A DNA stretch of 64,000 bases. Origin: Erythrophleum ivorense (lineage: Eukaryota > Streptophyta > Magnoliopsida > Fabales > Fabaceae). Where the stretch lies: contig JAIUCV010000008.1 in assembly GCA_026724425.1 (NCBI GenBank), positions 26,427,470 through 26,491,469 of the forward strand, given 5' to 3'. This document shows positions 12,340-25,277 of the stretch, piece by piece. Made by a program: the position numbers and the translations under genes. Each line of letters begins with the position of its first letter. Positions within the stretch are counted from its first letter, which is position 1. The notes below the pieces were generated by a model, which was not told the origin of the DNA, did no database searches, and worked only from the letters and a program-made list of their open reading frames with translations.

Positions 12340-15300
12340 TGTAATATCCAGTTTTTGTTCAATAATCAGATAGACGCATTTTCAAAGCAAGTCTCGCAAA
12401 ATGAATGAGTTAAGGTCCCAAAAAATTTGAATAACATTCTAGACTCCTAAAAATGAGAATCCTAGACTCAAACGGAAAGAAAAATAGAGCTAAAATAAAG
12501 AAATAAAATTTAACAAAAAACTTACAAAATATAATGGCATTTTTTTAATTTTGGGCAAATTTCAGAATTCACATAAGAGGGCTTTTTAAATGAAATTTTT
12601 GAGTTCTTTGGGGTTCTCAGAGGCCCTGAAAATCATAAGAAGCCCCGAGACATTTAAAACCCCTCCGGTAGATGTTTTCCAACGTCGATGTATCTGAATT
12701 TTAACTGATTCATTTGGGAAGGTTTTAGCTCTAATTTGAGTGATTCCAAAGACATTTTACAAAATTAGGAACCCAAATTTCATAATTAAAAAGACGGTTC
12801 TCAAAAAGGAGCTAAAACGGATTAGAAACGAGAATGCCAAAAATGAAGGGTAAAATAGAAATTTTTGAAAAGTCTTCCTTCCTCCACTTATATATATAGG
12901 GTGTCCCACTCTCCCATTCATTTAGCTTCATATGTTTTTGCCCTAGACCAGAGGAAAAACCCTAGGAGAGTGGCATACAAGAGGAAGAGGAAAAGGAGGA
13001 GAAATCAAAGCTTGAAGGTATGGAATTTTGATAGTTTTTCATACTTTTTCCTTTCCAAACCTCTTCTCCTCCATTCTCCTTTCTTTCTTATAATTATATT
13101 GAATTATATGGATCTATTTTAAGGGAGACATTAAGGGGGAAATTCAGATTTGAAGAGAAGAGGCCAAAGAAGGCAAGATTCAACTAAGAAAACAAGAAAA
13201 AATAAGGTAATTTCTTCTTCCATGGTTGCTACCCCTTGCTCCTCTTCTCTCCATATTTTGCCCTACTCAAGAAGCCATAGAAGGGCTTGGTTTTTAGGCA
13301 GAACCAAGTGTGATTCTTAGAAAAAAGAGTATGGAGATTAAGAATATACAAAGAAAATTACCAAATAACCATGAAAATTCAAGATGCAAAGTCTAAGGTT
13401 TCATATATTCCTTGTAAAATCTAATTTGATATCTTAATTTCTATGCCTAAATGAGAGTTTAAATGAGCTCCTAAGATACCTAGAAGTCTCCCTATATGCT
13501 TCCTTCATCAAGAAAACAAACCAAAGTCCAAGAAGGCCAATTTGCTCCTAGTCTCAGCCTAGATAGGTTTAAGTACCTAGGGAGAGTTTTAAATTTTGCT
13601 AAGCCCATTTTTAAGTCATATATGATGAGTGAAGATGGGGGGAGGCCTTGGAAAAAAATTAGAAATCATAGAAAGTGAGTTAGCCTTATATGTTTCATAA
13701 TATGACTTAAAGAAGCAATATGTAATTAGGCTCTTTATTTTAATTATGTGATAACTCCAAGGGGCTTAAAAGGAGTAAAGAATGGAGCCTAGATTTTATT
13801 TGATGGGTTTTGCTTCATTAGGTATATTCTTGGAAACATAAAGGGGTTTATAGACCAAGTTAATGTGCGAGGAAGTTGAGTGGCCTTAGAATTAATTCCA
13901 TGAACCTAATTGGCTTCCATAAATTATGTTTAGGCTAAGAGAAATCATTCCCACACCTTTGTGTGTGTGAGGTCGAGGAACGGAGCATTATTTGAAGAGA
14001 AAAAGTGTGTGATTGCATCCAAAGTAGCTCGCTCCTCCTTCTCTCATGCATGAATGTATGCTTGGCTTGTCTTTAAATGTGTGTATATGTATTTTAAGCC
14101 ATGAAAAGTATTCTAGCATGATTTCATATGCCATGGTACTATGATAGTGCATTATGTTTCTAAATAATATTTATAATGCTTGCTTTGATTTGCTTGAGTG
14201 TGGTGATGCCAAGAACCCTTAGCCATAGTGAGGATGAGCTAAGAACCCTTAAAGTTAGTTAAAACAAAGTAAAGAGTCTTCTAAAAATGAGATTGCCTCC
14301 TAAGAGTAAGGTTGAGTCCAAGAAACCTCTTAAAGAATAGGTAAGGCAAGTCCAAAATCCACAAGTGAATGGGTAAGGCTAATCCACTTACTTGGCAAGC
14401 CTATGTATGTTATGTATGACTTTTTCAAATGCCAAGATGTTTCTTGAATGATTGCACATGTCCATATGCCTATGCATGCATTTATAAGACTTGTTTTACA
14501 TCTTTTATGTGTGATTGAAAGGGAGATGAGCTATTAGGATTCTTTGAATCTCATTTCCTTCTCTCTAATGTTCTAACATGCTAGGTGGATAAAGAGAACA
14601 AGGAAATGGAAGCCAACCTCTTGAAAGATGATAGGATAGCATCAAAGTACATGGAATTTGCTTTTTAAGGCCATACAAGTGGCAAATGTTGTAACTTATT
14701 ATTGTATAAGACCTATGACCTCTTAAACATGTATAATTATGCTAATTTATCATGGATAAATGAGAGCTAAGATTATATGTATGAAAATGTGCATTTCAGA
14801 CATATGGTGGCACACTAGTGTTACGGAAGTGTATGCATAAATGGAAGTGGAATGGCCAAATTGAGATGCATGAGGTTTGGGACCATTTGGTCAGTCCAAA
14901 TAAGTTATATTCATATTTTAGACTTGCTCAAGACATACCAAACATCAAAGGAAGTCATTTGGACACTTTGGTATCTTATATGGAGCAAAAATTGACCATA
15001 TTAGAAATCTATACCACTTTTTGTTCAAATGAACTCTTCTTGATCTAAGATTTGGCATGCAATTAGAGCTTGTTAAGATATTTTTAGGAAGCTAAAGTGC
15101 ATAATTTTTGAAGGTCTATGGATTATTTGATAAATTTTCAAAGTTGAAAAAAATTATGATTTTGGTTCATGGTACTATTCACACGAATTCTATTACTCAG
15201 AGGGCAAATGATGTCCAATTGCCATGAAATTTTATAAGGAAAAACTAGACATTCCCATGACTTGTGCTAACTAGAAGCACCCAATTTGGATATCTAGAGA

Positions 15301-15990
15301 GGGAGATATGAATTTTAAAATTTCTGCTCAGTATCAAGCATTTAGACTAACCTCAAGTATTATTTGATTTGTTTTCGAGGTCTGGATGTGTCTAAACTAG
15401 TCTAAAGTTATTTTTTTCTCTAGCTAACATCTGTAGCTTTTCAAATTGGTATCATTTTTATAGATTGGAATTTTTTGGAATTAATTAGATATTTTTTAAG
15501 TTTGTAGCAGAAACCTATGACAGTACCAGTAGCCAATCAGACCTCTGCACTTTTTTAAATGTTAAATGTTTTCTATGTTGTGTTTCATGATTTGGAAATT
15601 TTTTAGTATAAAGTATACATGTGTAGCTTTCCATAATGGCAAAGAATGCATGATTTTGAAGTTTCTAGAATTAGTTATGATTTTCCAAAATTTGTGACAG
15701 AAATGGAGAAATTCTGGCTAAGGCAACTATCATGAATTTCATGTATTCTTTTACTTTACACGATTTCTAGGCCACTTTTGGTTATGGAAATGAGTTGTAT
15801 CTATATAATTAAATATGATAATGTGATTCATACGCTCACATGGTCCACAAGACACCGAATGAAAATTTTATATGCGATGCAACGTTAAGAAATTCATTAT
15901 TTAATGCCATTTTTCTTATTTATTATGTGAGTGGCATAGTTTAAGGCATGAAAGTAGTATGAAAAAAAGCTAGAAATATATGGTGTTACA
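12340..15990 (+). repeat. Family A solo LTR in opposite orientation
   Basis: Starts TGTAATATCC and ends GGTGTTACA, 3651 bp, the same family as the host LTR but on the other strand. It is flanked by AAATT (12335-12339) and AAAAT (15991-15995), a near-perfect duplication. The host LTR sequence resumes directly after it (compare 1460-1490 with 15991-16031). ORFs inside, such as those at 12865 and 14818, match no known protein. Confidence 0.78.
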
Positions 15991-16032
15991 AAAATGACAA
16001 TTTAAACTTGTCTCAAAGGTGCACAAACCCAG

Positions 16033-18613
16033 TGATAACTATGATTTTTATGTTTTAATTCTCCTAACTTAAGCATTTTAATAATGAATTATGGCTTTAA
16101 GACTTTAATTAGATAAGATTTTGTTTTAGTAGCCATTTCTATATTTTAGGAATTAATTTTCAAAATTGTAGAATTTTAATGCATAAATCTTTTTAAATGA
16201 ATTTTGTGAATATTTCTATTTCATTCTTTCCATTCTTTTTGTGCAGATTTTCAATGAAAATTGGAGCTTGAATGGAAATTGAATTGAAGGAGAAATGAAG
16301 GCTTCATGTGTACAATTTGATGAGGAAAATTTACAAGAGAAGCTATGGGTTAACGTGGAGTAGAAGAAGTAAGCAACATCCACGAGGCATGGCTTAGGTG
16401 TTGAGGCTGAAGAATAACACAAGACATGTAGAAGCTTGAAGGGAAGAATGAGGCAGCTCGTGTGAAGAATGAAGAGAAGAGCAAGAGCTATGGGTTGTCT
16501 CATGCAGAGCTGCACATGGAGAAGGAGCAAAACAGAACCATCCACGTAGCATGTAGCTCGAGCTGATGGTTCCACGGGTTTGTGGGAGGAAGAGCTGGAG
16601 AATGGGAAGGAACACGTGAGAAGGGGGCTGCCACATGCACACACTCGAGCAAATGGAAAGGAATGATTAAAGAAGAAACATGAGCAAAACAAAGCATGCA
16701 AGTGATTGAAGCTAGGTGAGAAACTGGACAAAATGTGGGGCTGGAAGACACAAGAAGCAACAAGAAAAAAAAAAAAAAAGTAAGCATGCCACACATACAT
16801 GCACATACATAGCCACGGGTTCTAACAAGAAAAGCCACGTGGGATGGTGTGATGAGAGCTGGAGGTTTCTCACATGATTATGAAGAACCAGCTAACGCAG
16901 AGCATGTGCAGCAACACAAAATAGAGGAAGAGAACTACGGGTTCATAAGGAAAGAAGGCACGTAGGAGCTACATAGGAGAAAAGGAATGTTATAGGTTAG
17001 CAACGCTAGGCAGAACATGCATGGAAAAGAGGAAATAATACATGTAGATCATGTGGAAGAACAACACTGGGCAAAACCAAATAACGCATGAGAAGAAGGA
17101 ACGTGAAAATAACGTGGAAGATGAACTGAAAATAGAATTAGATGAAAGAAAAGATGACATGGAAAAACATAAAGAAATAAGCTTGGTTTTGACGTAGCTG
17201 CATGAAGAAGCTATGTGGTGAAAGAGAAGGAGGCAACCTTTACTTTGGAGAGCTAGCCGAAGAAGAAGAAGCTACGTGGTGAAGGAGAGGGAGTTTCGCG
17301 TTAACACACATAGTAGCTGAAACGGAGAAGAAACACGTACAAAGCCATGGGATCTAGTACTTGTTGAGGAGGAAGAATGAGCTAGGCTGGAGGCAAGACG
17401 TGGAAAGAAGAAGAAGCTACAACACTTCAGCATGACAAATTAGGGCCCACCAATACATACACACGAATGAGATAAAGAAACATGAGCTGGAAAATGAGAG
17501 CCACAGGTTTAAAATGTGGATGAAGCTGTGAGGCAGCAGGAAAATGTCAATTAGTGGATTAAATGAAGCATATGCAAGGCCACATGAGGAATAAAATCAT
17601 GACACAATCCATCCATCGTGGATTCGATACGCACAGTCATTCATCCATCATGTCATTCACACATTCCATTCGCACATTCACACTCCATCGTCCCTTCCTT
17701 CGTCCAAAGCCACTCCACGCCACTTTCCATTCTCCACCTCCATCCATTCTCCAATGCAGCTCTAATCTCCATCTTGTGATTAGCTAGGAGGAAGACCCTT
17801 AGTGCAAGCTTGAATCCATGGATGAGCAACATAAATTTGGCTAAGATTTCCTTAATTTCCTACACTTTTCTTTTTCTTGTACATGCTTGGTTAAGTTGTA
17901 TTGGATTGAGAATTTGTGTAAATATAATTAGTGGCTAGTTAGACACTGATTAGGAAGCCTTTTATTGATTAATTGATTGGATTAAACACTGAATTTTGCA
18001 TTTTCCTATCATTTTCCAAGTGTGCAATCAAGGTGTTTGATGAAATGCTTATGAGAATTGGTGTGCCTAATTGTCTATTTGAGGATTCCTTAGTGTTTAG
18101 TTGGTTAATTAAACATCTTTAGATGATAATTTAGAGGCTAATCAATCGGTTAATCAATCAAATTGAGTGTTCATTGATCTCAAAATTAACGATTTAATAC
18201 AGGATTGAGGTTTCAATGCAACATTACTTTGTTAATCTCTTGATTCTTGAGTGGTAACCCAAGATAACTTGTTATGGACATAATTAGGGACTCTTAAGCT
18301 AGAATTAATCACAATTGAATTAGGATAAAAATAGTTGATACCAAGGGACGAATCCAAAGCTAGTCACAAGACCATCATTCACCCATAATTCATATAATTC
18401 GGTAGTGTTTAGGAACTTTATTTCAATTTTGTTTTAAATAGTTTAAGTAAATCAAAACCCCCTAAATTAGATAGTTTTAGGATCCTTTTAGCACTTAGAA
18501 AACCTAATTAAACATTGAACTCCATTTCCAAAGGAGATGACCTAGATTATGCCATTAGCTACATATTTAGTCCAACCTAGTTTTATTTTGAGGGTTATGC
18601 GACAAACCTGTCA
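16033..18613 (+). repeat. Solo LTR, probably Tat/Athila-like
   Basis: A 2581-bp insertion in the family A LTR, starting TGATAACTATG and ending AACCTGTCA. It is flanked by CCCAG (16028-16032) and CTTAG (18614-18618), a 5-bp duplication if two C-to-T changes occurred. The 3' part has a CAAAGGAGATGACCTAG segment, then GACAAACCTGTCA at the end, which resembles the end of Tat/Athila LTRs. The middle (about 16400-17500) is purine-rich with repeated GAAGCTACGTGG-like words. The minus-strand ORFs at 16216-16838 are consequences of that purine bias. Confidence 0.55.
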
Positions 18614-21203
18614 CTTAGAATTTGGAAACTTACACTCTCACCCCATGCCATACACCAATTTCCATAATGCTAGTCTTACCATTCTATGTCCAATTTGCAT
18701 TATAACATTCACATAATATAAATTCTCATTTGTGCATGATACATTAGCATAATTATATATGTTCATAGGGTCATAAGTCATATATAATAATAGATTACAA
18801 CATTTGCCACTCATATGGCCATAAAGAAGAAAAATCCATGCACTTTGATGTCATGCTCTCATCTTCCAAGTTGTTGGCTCCCATTACCTTATTCTCTTGG
18901 TCCACCTAGTATGTTAGAACATTGGAGAGGAGGAAGTGAGATTCAAAGAATTCCAATAGACCATCTCCCTTTCAATCACACATAAAGTATGCAAACCAAG
19001 TCTTACAAATGCATTCATTAGCATATTGACATATGCAATCATTCAAGGAACATCTTTAACACATGATCAAGTCATACGTAGCATACATAGGCTTACCAAG
19101 TAAGTGGATTACCCTCACCCATTCACTTGTAAATTTTAGACCTGCCTTACCCATGTCTTTAAGAGGTTTTTGACTCAACCTCACTCTTGGAAGACTCTTT
19201 ACTTTGTCTCAACCAATTTCAAGGGTTCTTGGCTCATACTCACTATGGCTAGAGGATTCTTGGATTCTCCATACTCAAGCAAACCTAACCACACATATTA
19301 GACATCATTTAAAAGCATAATATAACATCATGGCACTATGGAATAAAAGCTCATCCTAGAATACTTTTCATAGCTTAAAACACACATACACACATTCAAA
19401 GACAATATAAGCACACATTCATGCATGAGAAAAGGTGGAGAGAACTACCTTGGTTGTAATCACATACTTTTCTTCTTGATTTTGCTCTCCCTTACTCGAC
19501 CTCACACACACAAAGATATGGGATTGGTTTCTCTTGGCCTAAACATAATTTATGGAAGCCAATTAGGTTCATGGAATTAATTCTAAGGCCACACATCTTC
19601 CTTAAATACTAACTTAGTCTATTAATCCCTTTATGGTTCCAAAAATACACCTAATGAAGAAACACCCATCAAATGAATTCTAGGCTCCATTTTTTCCTTT
19701 TATATATGATTCTTGACTCTTTTTAAGACTCTTGGAGTCATCACACAATTAAAACAAAGAGCCTAACTACATATTGCTTCTTTAAGTCATATTATAGAAC
19801 CTAAGACACCAATTTATTCTCTAGACCTCCTAAATTTTTTCTAAGGTTTCTCTTCATTTTCATTCATCATATATGACTCAAAAATGGGCTTGAAAAAATT
19901 TAAAACTCTCTCTAAGTGTCCCATCCCTTCTAGGCCGAGACAATGTAGCATTTGGCCCCCATGGATGTTTTCTTTGTTTTCTTGATGGAGAATGCATATA
20001 GGGAGACTTATAGGGATCTTAGAAACTTATTTAAATATTCATTTAGGCCTAGGAATAATTATATCAAATCAGATTTTCAAGAGAACCCATGAAACCTTAG
20101 GTTTACCACCTTGAAAGTCAATGGCCTTTTCTTGAATTTCTTTACATATTCTTACTCTCCTCTCTAAAATTCATAGAATTCACCTTTGGTTCTGCCCAAA
20201 ATTCAAGCCCTCTTGTAGCTACATATATGGGGCAAAATAGGGAGAAGAAGGGGGAAGGAATAGCTACCATAAAATGAAGATTTTACCTTGTTTCTATGAC
20301 TTTTCTTGCTTATTTCTCACTTTTCTTGGCCTCCTCTCTTCAAATCCGAATTTTCCCCTCTTGGTCTAACCTCAAAATAGCACTAAAAACCTCAATAAAA
20401 TCATGGAAAGAAAGAGGAGAAGGAGGAGAAGAAGTTTAATGAAGGAAAGTGCTTGAAAAACTAAGATTTTTATACCTTTCTTGCCTTGCTTTTCCCCTTC
20501 TTCTTGCCTCCTCTTGTGCGCCTCATTCTTAGGGTTTCTCTCTGGTTTAGGGCAGAAACAGTGTGACTAAATGAAGTGAGGAGGTGGGGCACCTCATATA
20601 TATAGGGAGGTTTAAGGAAGACTTTTCAAAAATTTTCATTTTACCCTTCATTCTTGGTATTTTCATTTTTAACTCGTTTTACCTCCTTTTTTAGAACCTC
20701 ATTTTCCATTACAAAATTTAGGTTCCCAATTTAGTAAACTACTTTTGGAATCACTCAAATTAGAGCTAAAACCTTCTCGAATGGATCTATCAAAGTTCGG
20801 GTTCATCTTTATTAAAACACATCCACCGGATGGGCTTTAGTTGTCCTAGAGCTTCCCATGGTTTTCAGGGCCTCTGAGAATCCTAGAGAACTCAAAATTT
20901 TCATTTAGAAAGCCCTGCTATGAAGATTCCAAAATTCACTCAAAATGACGAAAATACCCTTATGTTTCGTCAATCTTTCATCACATTATGTTTCTTCATT
21001 TTAGCTTTGTTTTTCTTTCTGTCTAAGCCTGAGATTCTTATTTTTAGGAGTCTAGAATGCTTCCCAAATTTTTTAGGACCTTAACTAAATCATTTTGAGG
21101 GACTCCCTTTTGTATTCGATGAATTTCATACATTTACGAAGAAATCGTACGTTACATTTCTCGCGTTTTCTCTCATTTTCAGAAAATCGGATATTACAAT
21201 ACA

Positions 21204-22625
21204 TACATATAGAATTTGCCTCTTGTTACTGAGATTTTATATCTCGTCTCGATTGTGGGCTAACATTTTTAAGGATCGAGCCTCTTAGTAGCAAGGAGAG
21301 ATTAATGAAAGCCTATTGTACAATTTAGTAGCACATAGATTTGGAAACCCAGTAGGGTTGGATTTGTGTAATGAGAATATTTGTTTTTATGTATTTGTTG
21401 CATTGCATCATGAATTGCCAAGTATAGGGGCTGGTTATGTAATCTAATTACCATAGAATCAAACATTGTGATTGTAATCGACTAATAATTGATGAATGAC
21501 TAGATGCCTTATGTCCATTTAGCATTAGCCCTATAGATATAGGTAATTGAACCATTTCTGCTGTCATGGAATAGGGGTTGACTGATATGAAACCTTGTTG
21601 ATTCCAAGATATGGTTTACTATTTGGAAATGTAATCATGTGATACATTAAATGTTGACTTAAACTAGTGATGCATGGAACCTTTAACGAAATTATGTTTG
21701 AGTAATAATGTTGGTAGTTTATGAATCCTTTGCTATCATAGATCTTGGAACTTGTTGTTATACAGTAGCAAGATGAGTAGGAATCAACATCTAAGCCTTA
21801 AATTGGTAAGGTTAGATATGTTGGGTAAATCAAGTTGATAAATGCTATTAGAGTCTCATAAATTGAGGAAGAGTGGTCTTCGAGGAAGAATTGGAGTGCA
21901 TGGGACAAAATTTGGGAGGTATAGGCATAGGAAGGAGTCACACTGCGGCCAGGAGAGTAACAAAAGTGAGGAACACCACAGCAAAAAATGAAAATGTTGC
22001 CTAGGGAGGGTGACAAACAGCAACCTTACCGCAGCGCAATATGTTCCACTGTGGTCTAAGTCGAGGGAAGTCGGTGATAAGGTTCCAGCAACTAGTTTTG
22101 TCGCAGCGCAAATGTAGCCTGCCATGGCACAAATCGTGAAACTTTTTATAGTAGCTCCAGAGGGTGTTTGTTGCCATGGCACCATATAGGCCAGCCGCTG
22201 TGAGATTTGTAAAAATGTGAGATTAAACCCAAGAGCAACTTTACTGCAGTGCAAGATGCAAAACTTGGTTTTTAGGTTCCAATAACCAATTTAGCTACGG
22301 TAAAAGTCCCCAAACTCCTATTTTTGACTTAGAAACCTTAAGATTTGTTATGATAAGGTGGTGCAACAACTTGGGAATATTTACAAGAGGTTTTTGTGGG
22401 CTTAAACCAATAGTAGGATGAGTCCATTGTCTTAATTGATAATCATAATCATTTGTAGATTCAATTAATTGTAGTTGTTTAGCTAATGACCCTAATAATA
22501 TCAAGGTTCAAATTTCCCCACCATTTTCCTAATTAATTAATTGTATTAATTTCAGGCCTTGATTTACAATTATTAACCACTCAATCAAGCATAATTACTA
22601 TAATTAGAAATTAGGGGGTCATTAC
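21204..22625 (+). repeat. Forward family B LTR, right part
   Basis: Continues the LTR begun at 1-362 after the 20.8 kb insertion. It has a GAGATTTTATATCTC palindromic block at about 21230, a GC-rich array of CCGCAGCGCAA-like motifs at about 21945-22260, and ends GGGGGTCATTACA at 22625. The next base enters RT coding sequence, so the LTR sits inside an older pol gene. The expected right-hand duplication would be CTATG (22626-22630). Its left partner lies outside the window. Confidence 0.72.
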
Positions 22626-25257
22626 ACTATGTATAGATTACAGAGAGCTTAATAAGATTACAATTAAGAATAAGTACCCCCTTCCTTGGATAGATAACCT
22701 CCTAAATTAGTTAGTAGTAGCGTTAGTATTTTTTAAGATAGACCTCAGGTCAAGATATCACTAACTAAAGATCAAGGCTGAGGATATTCTTAAGACAGCA
22801 TTTAGAACTAAATATAGGTACTATGAGTTTTTAGTTATGCCCTTCGGGTTAACAAATGCACCTGCGGTATTTATGGATTACATGAATAGAGTGTTTAGGC
22901 GATACCTAAATAGGTTTGTAGTTGTCTTCATAGATGATATTCTTATCTATTCCAAAAGCCCAGAAGAGCATGAACAGTACCTGAGATTAACCCTAGAAAC
23001 TTTAAGAGAAAAGTAGTTATATGGTAAACTTAATAAATGTGAATTTTGGCTCATTGAGGTGCAACTCCTAGGCCACATGATCTCTTAGGCAGAGGTCGCA
23101 GTAGATTCCCATAAAGTAAAGGTAGTACTTCAATGGAAAAAACCTAGGATAGTGATAAAGATCAAGAGCTTTTTAGATTTAGTAAGTTACTATATGAGGT
23201 TTATCTAGGGCTTCTCTCATGCAGCGATGCCACTAACTAAGCTCACTAGAAAGAATGTATCATTTTTGTGGGATGAAAAATGTGAGCAAAATTTTCAGAA
23301 GTTGAAGCACAGGTTAACCACAACCCCAATTTTAGTACTTCCTGACCCTAGAAAGACTTTTGTAGTCTATAGTGATGCCTTAAAGAAGGGGTTAGGATGT
23401 ATACTTATGCAGGAAGGCAGAGTGGTAGCTTATGTTTCCAAACAGTTGAAATCACATGAGAAAGACCATCTCACTCATGATTTAGAGCTAGCACTAGTGG
23501 TGTTTGCTCTTAAGATATAGAGACACTACCTGTACGAAGTAGTTATAGAAATTTACAGTGACCACAAAAGCCTTAAGTATCTGTTTGAACAAAAAAAATT
23601 AAATATAAGACAAAGGAAATAGTTAGAGTTCCTAAAAGATTTTGATTTTACTCTAAAATACCATCTAAGTAAGGCTAATGTGGTAGTAGATGCCCTAAGT
23701 AGAAAATCCATACATATGGCCTACATGATGTTGAAAGAGCAAGAACTCATTGAGAGATTCAGAGATATGAATCTCCCATGTCAAATGCATTCGAGGAAAT
23801 TATTAATGAGTGAGACCCGAATAAAGAGTGATCTGAGGAGTCAAATAAGAGAAGCCCAGTAAGAAGATGAGTATGTAAGAAATATTAAAGCCTAGATGTC
23901 CCAGGGTAGCACTCCAGACTTCAATCTATTTGAGGATGAAATAATAAGGTATAGGAATGGGCTATATGTGCCGAGAAATTCATAGCTTAGAGAAAAGATA
24001 TTAGAAAAGGCACATAAGAGTAAATACACCATTTATTCAGGTAGTAACAAAATGTATCATGACTTAAAGAGAATGTTTTAGTGGCCTAAGATAAAAATAG
24101 ATATATCATAGTATGTCTCCTGGTGTTTAGTATGTCAAAAAGTCAAAATAAAACATCAGAGGCCAATTGGGTTACTTTAGCCCCTAGATATCCCTGAGTG
24201 GAAATGGGATAGCATAACTATGAATTTTGTCATGGGTTTATCTTGAACATCATCAGGATATGATGCCATATGAGTGATAGTAGATCAATTAACCAAGTCA
24301 GCGCACTTTTTAGCAATGAGAGTCACTTGTACCCTAGATAGGCTAGCCTAATTGTACATCAAGGAGATAGTGAGACTACACGGTGTACCTAGGACCATAA
24401 TATTAGATAGAAATCCTAGATTCACTTCGCATTTCTAGAGATTATTACAAGATGCCCTAGGGACCAAACTGATATTTAGCACAGCTTATTACCCTCAAGC
24501 AGATGGTCAAACAGAGACAACCATCCAAACCTTAGAAGATATGTTGAGGGCTTGTGTCTTAAAGTTAAAGGGTAACTAGGATACATATTTACCTCTAGCA
24601 GAGTTCACCTATAATAACAATTATCATACTAGTATTCATATGGCATCGTATGAGAGACTATATAGGAGAAAGTGTAGGTCACATATATGTTAGGTTAAGC
24701 TTGGAGGACTAAAGCTCAAGACAAATAGAAACCATAAGAAAGAAACTCTTAATGGCATAGAGTAGACAAAAGAGTTACGTAGATAAAAAGAGAAGGCCGT
24801 TGAGTTTGAGGTTAGAGACCATGTCTTTATTAGAGTGTCTCTAGTCATAAGAATTGGTAGGTCCATTAAGAGTAGAAAGCTCAATCCAAAGCACATAGAT
24901 CCATTCCAAATTCTTAATAAAGTTAGACCTATGGCCTATAGACTTTCCCTTCCCCTAAACTTGAGCCAAATACATGATGTATTCTATATATCCCAGCTCA
25001 AAAAGTACTAGCCCAATCCCTCACATGTCATAGAATATGAGAATGTGTAATTACAAAACAATCTATCTTATATAGTATCACCAGATCGGATCGTGGATGT
25101 TAAACTCAAGCAATTACAGAATAAGATGATTTTGCTAGTGAAAGTAATTTGGAAGGGACTATCTCCTAAGGAAACTACCTAGGATTTAGAAGAAGAGATG
25201 AGAAAGAAGTACCTAAAGCTATTTCCATGAAGTATGTATTTAAATTTCGAGGATGAA
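22626..25257 (+). pseudogene. Ty3/gypsy pol (Tekay/Del-like), partial and dead
   Basis: This is the 3' two thirds of a chromovirus pol. It starts mid-RT with YRELNKITIKNKYP, then VMPFGLTNAP and FIDDILIYS (22927-22953). RNase H follows with YSDALKKGLG and YSDHKSLKY, then VVDALSRKS. The integrase zinc-binding region is at about 24050-24145 and its core at about 24180-24540, with STAYYPQADGQTE. A chromodomain-like stretch, LVKVIWKG then LEEEMRKKY, lies at about 25130-25230, and the end is FEDEILF. The frame is mostly kept but has many in-frame stops, most of them where Trp is conserved in the family. The 5' part lies beyond the LTR insertion and outside the window. The element is old and inactive. 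Confidence 0.9.
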
Positions 25258-25277
25258 ATTTTATTTAGAGGGAAAAA

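Larger units (their letters stand above)
363..21198 (-). mobile_element. Large non-autonomous gypsy element (LARD-like), nested
   Basis: A complete minus-strand LTR retrotransposon bounded by TG...CA ends and a perfect 5-bp duplication, ATACA (358-362 and 21199-21203). The 3' LTR is 363-4077 and the 5' LTR is 11239-21198, the latter swollen by two insertions. The internal part, about 4.7 kb without its own solo LTR, has a decayed tRNA-Met primer-binding site next to the 5' LTR and a polypurine tract next to the 3' LTR. The last internal codons on the minus strand still read NFEDEIYL, the usual end of Tekay/Del-type pol, but I see no gag, protease, RT or integrase motif. It therefore looks mobilised in trans. 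The intact duplication shows it inserted as one unit into an older family B LTR. Confidence 0.85.
11239..21198 (-). repeat. Family A 5' LTR, split by two insertions
   Basis: Collinear with 363-4077 in three pieces: 11239-12339, 15991-16032 and 18614-21198, about 3.7 kb in total. The first interruption is a plus-strand family A LTR (12340-15990). The second is a Tat/Athila-like LTR (16033-18613). The outer end, GATATTACA at 21198, is followed by the ATACA duplication. A TATATATA block at about 20597-20604 marks the likely minus-strand promoter. Confidence 0.82.

Noticed and set aside
16216..16838. Overlapping minus-strand ORFs of 82-196 codons, rich in Ser, Phe and Cys.
   Set aside because: They lie in a purine-rich LTR tract whose complement lacks stop codons. 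No domain or start context, and three frames are open at once, which points to composition bias.
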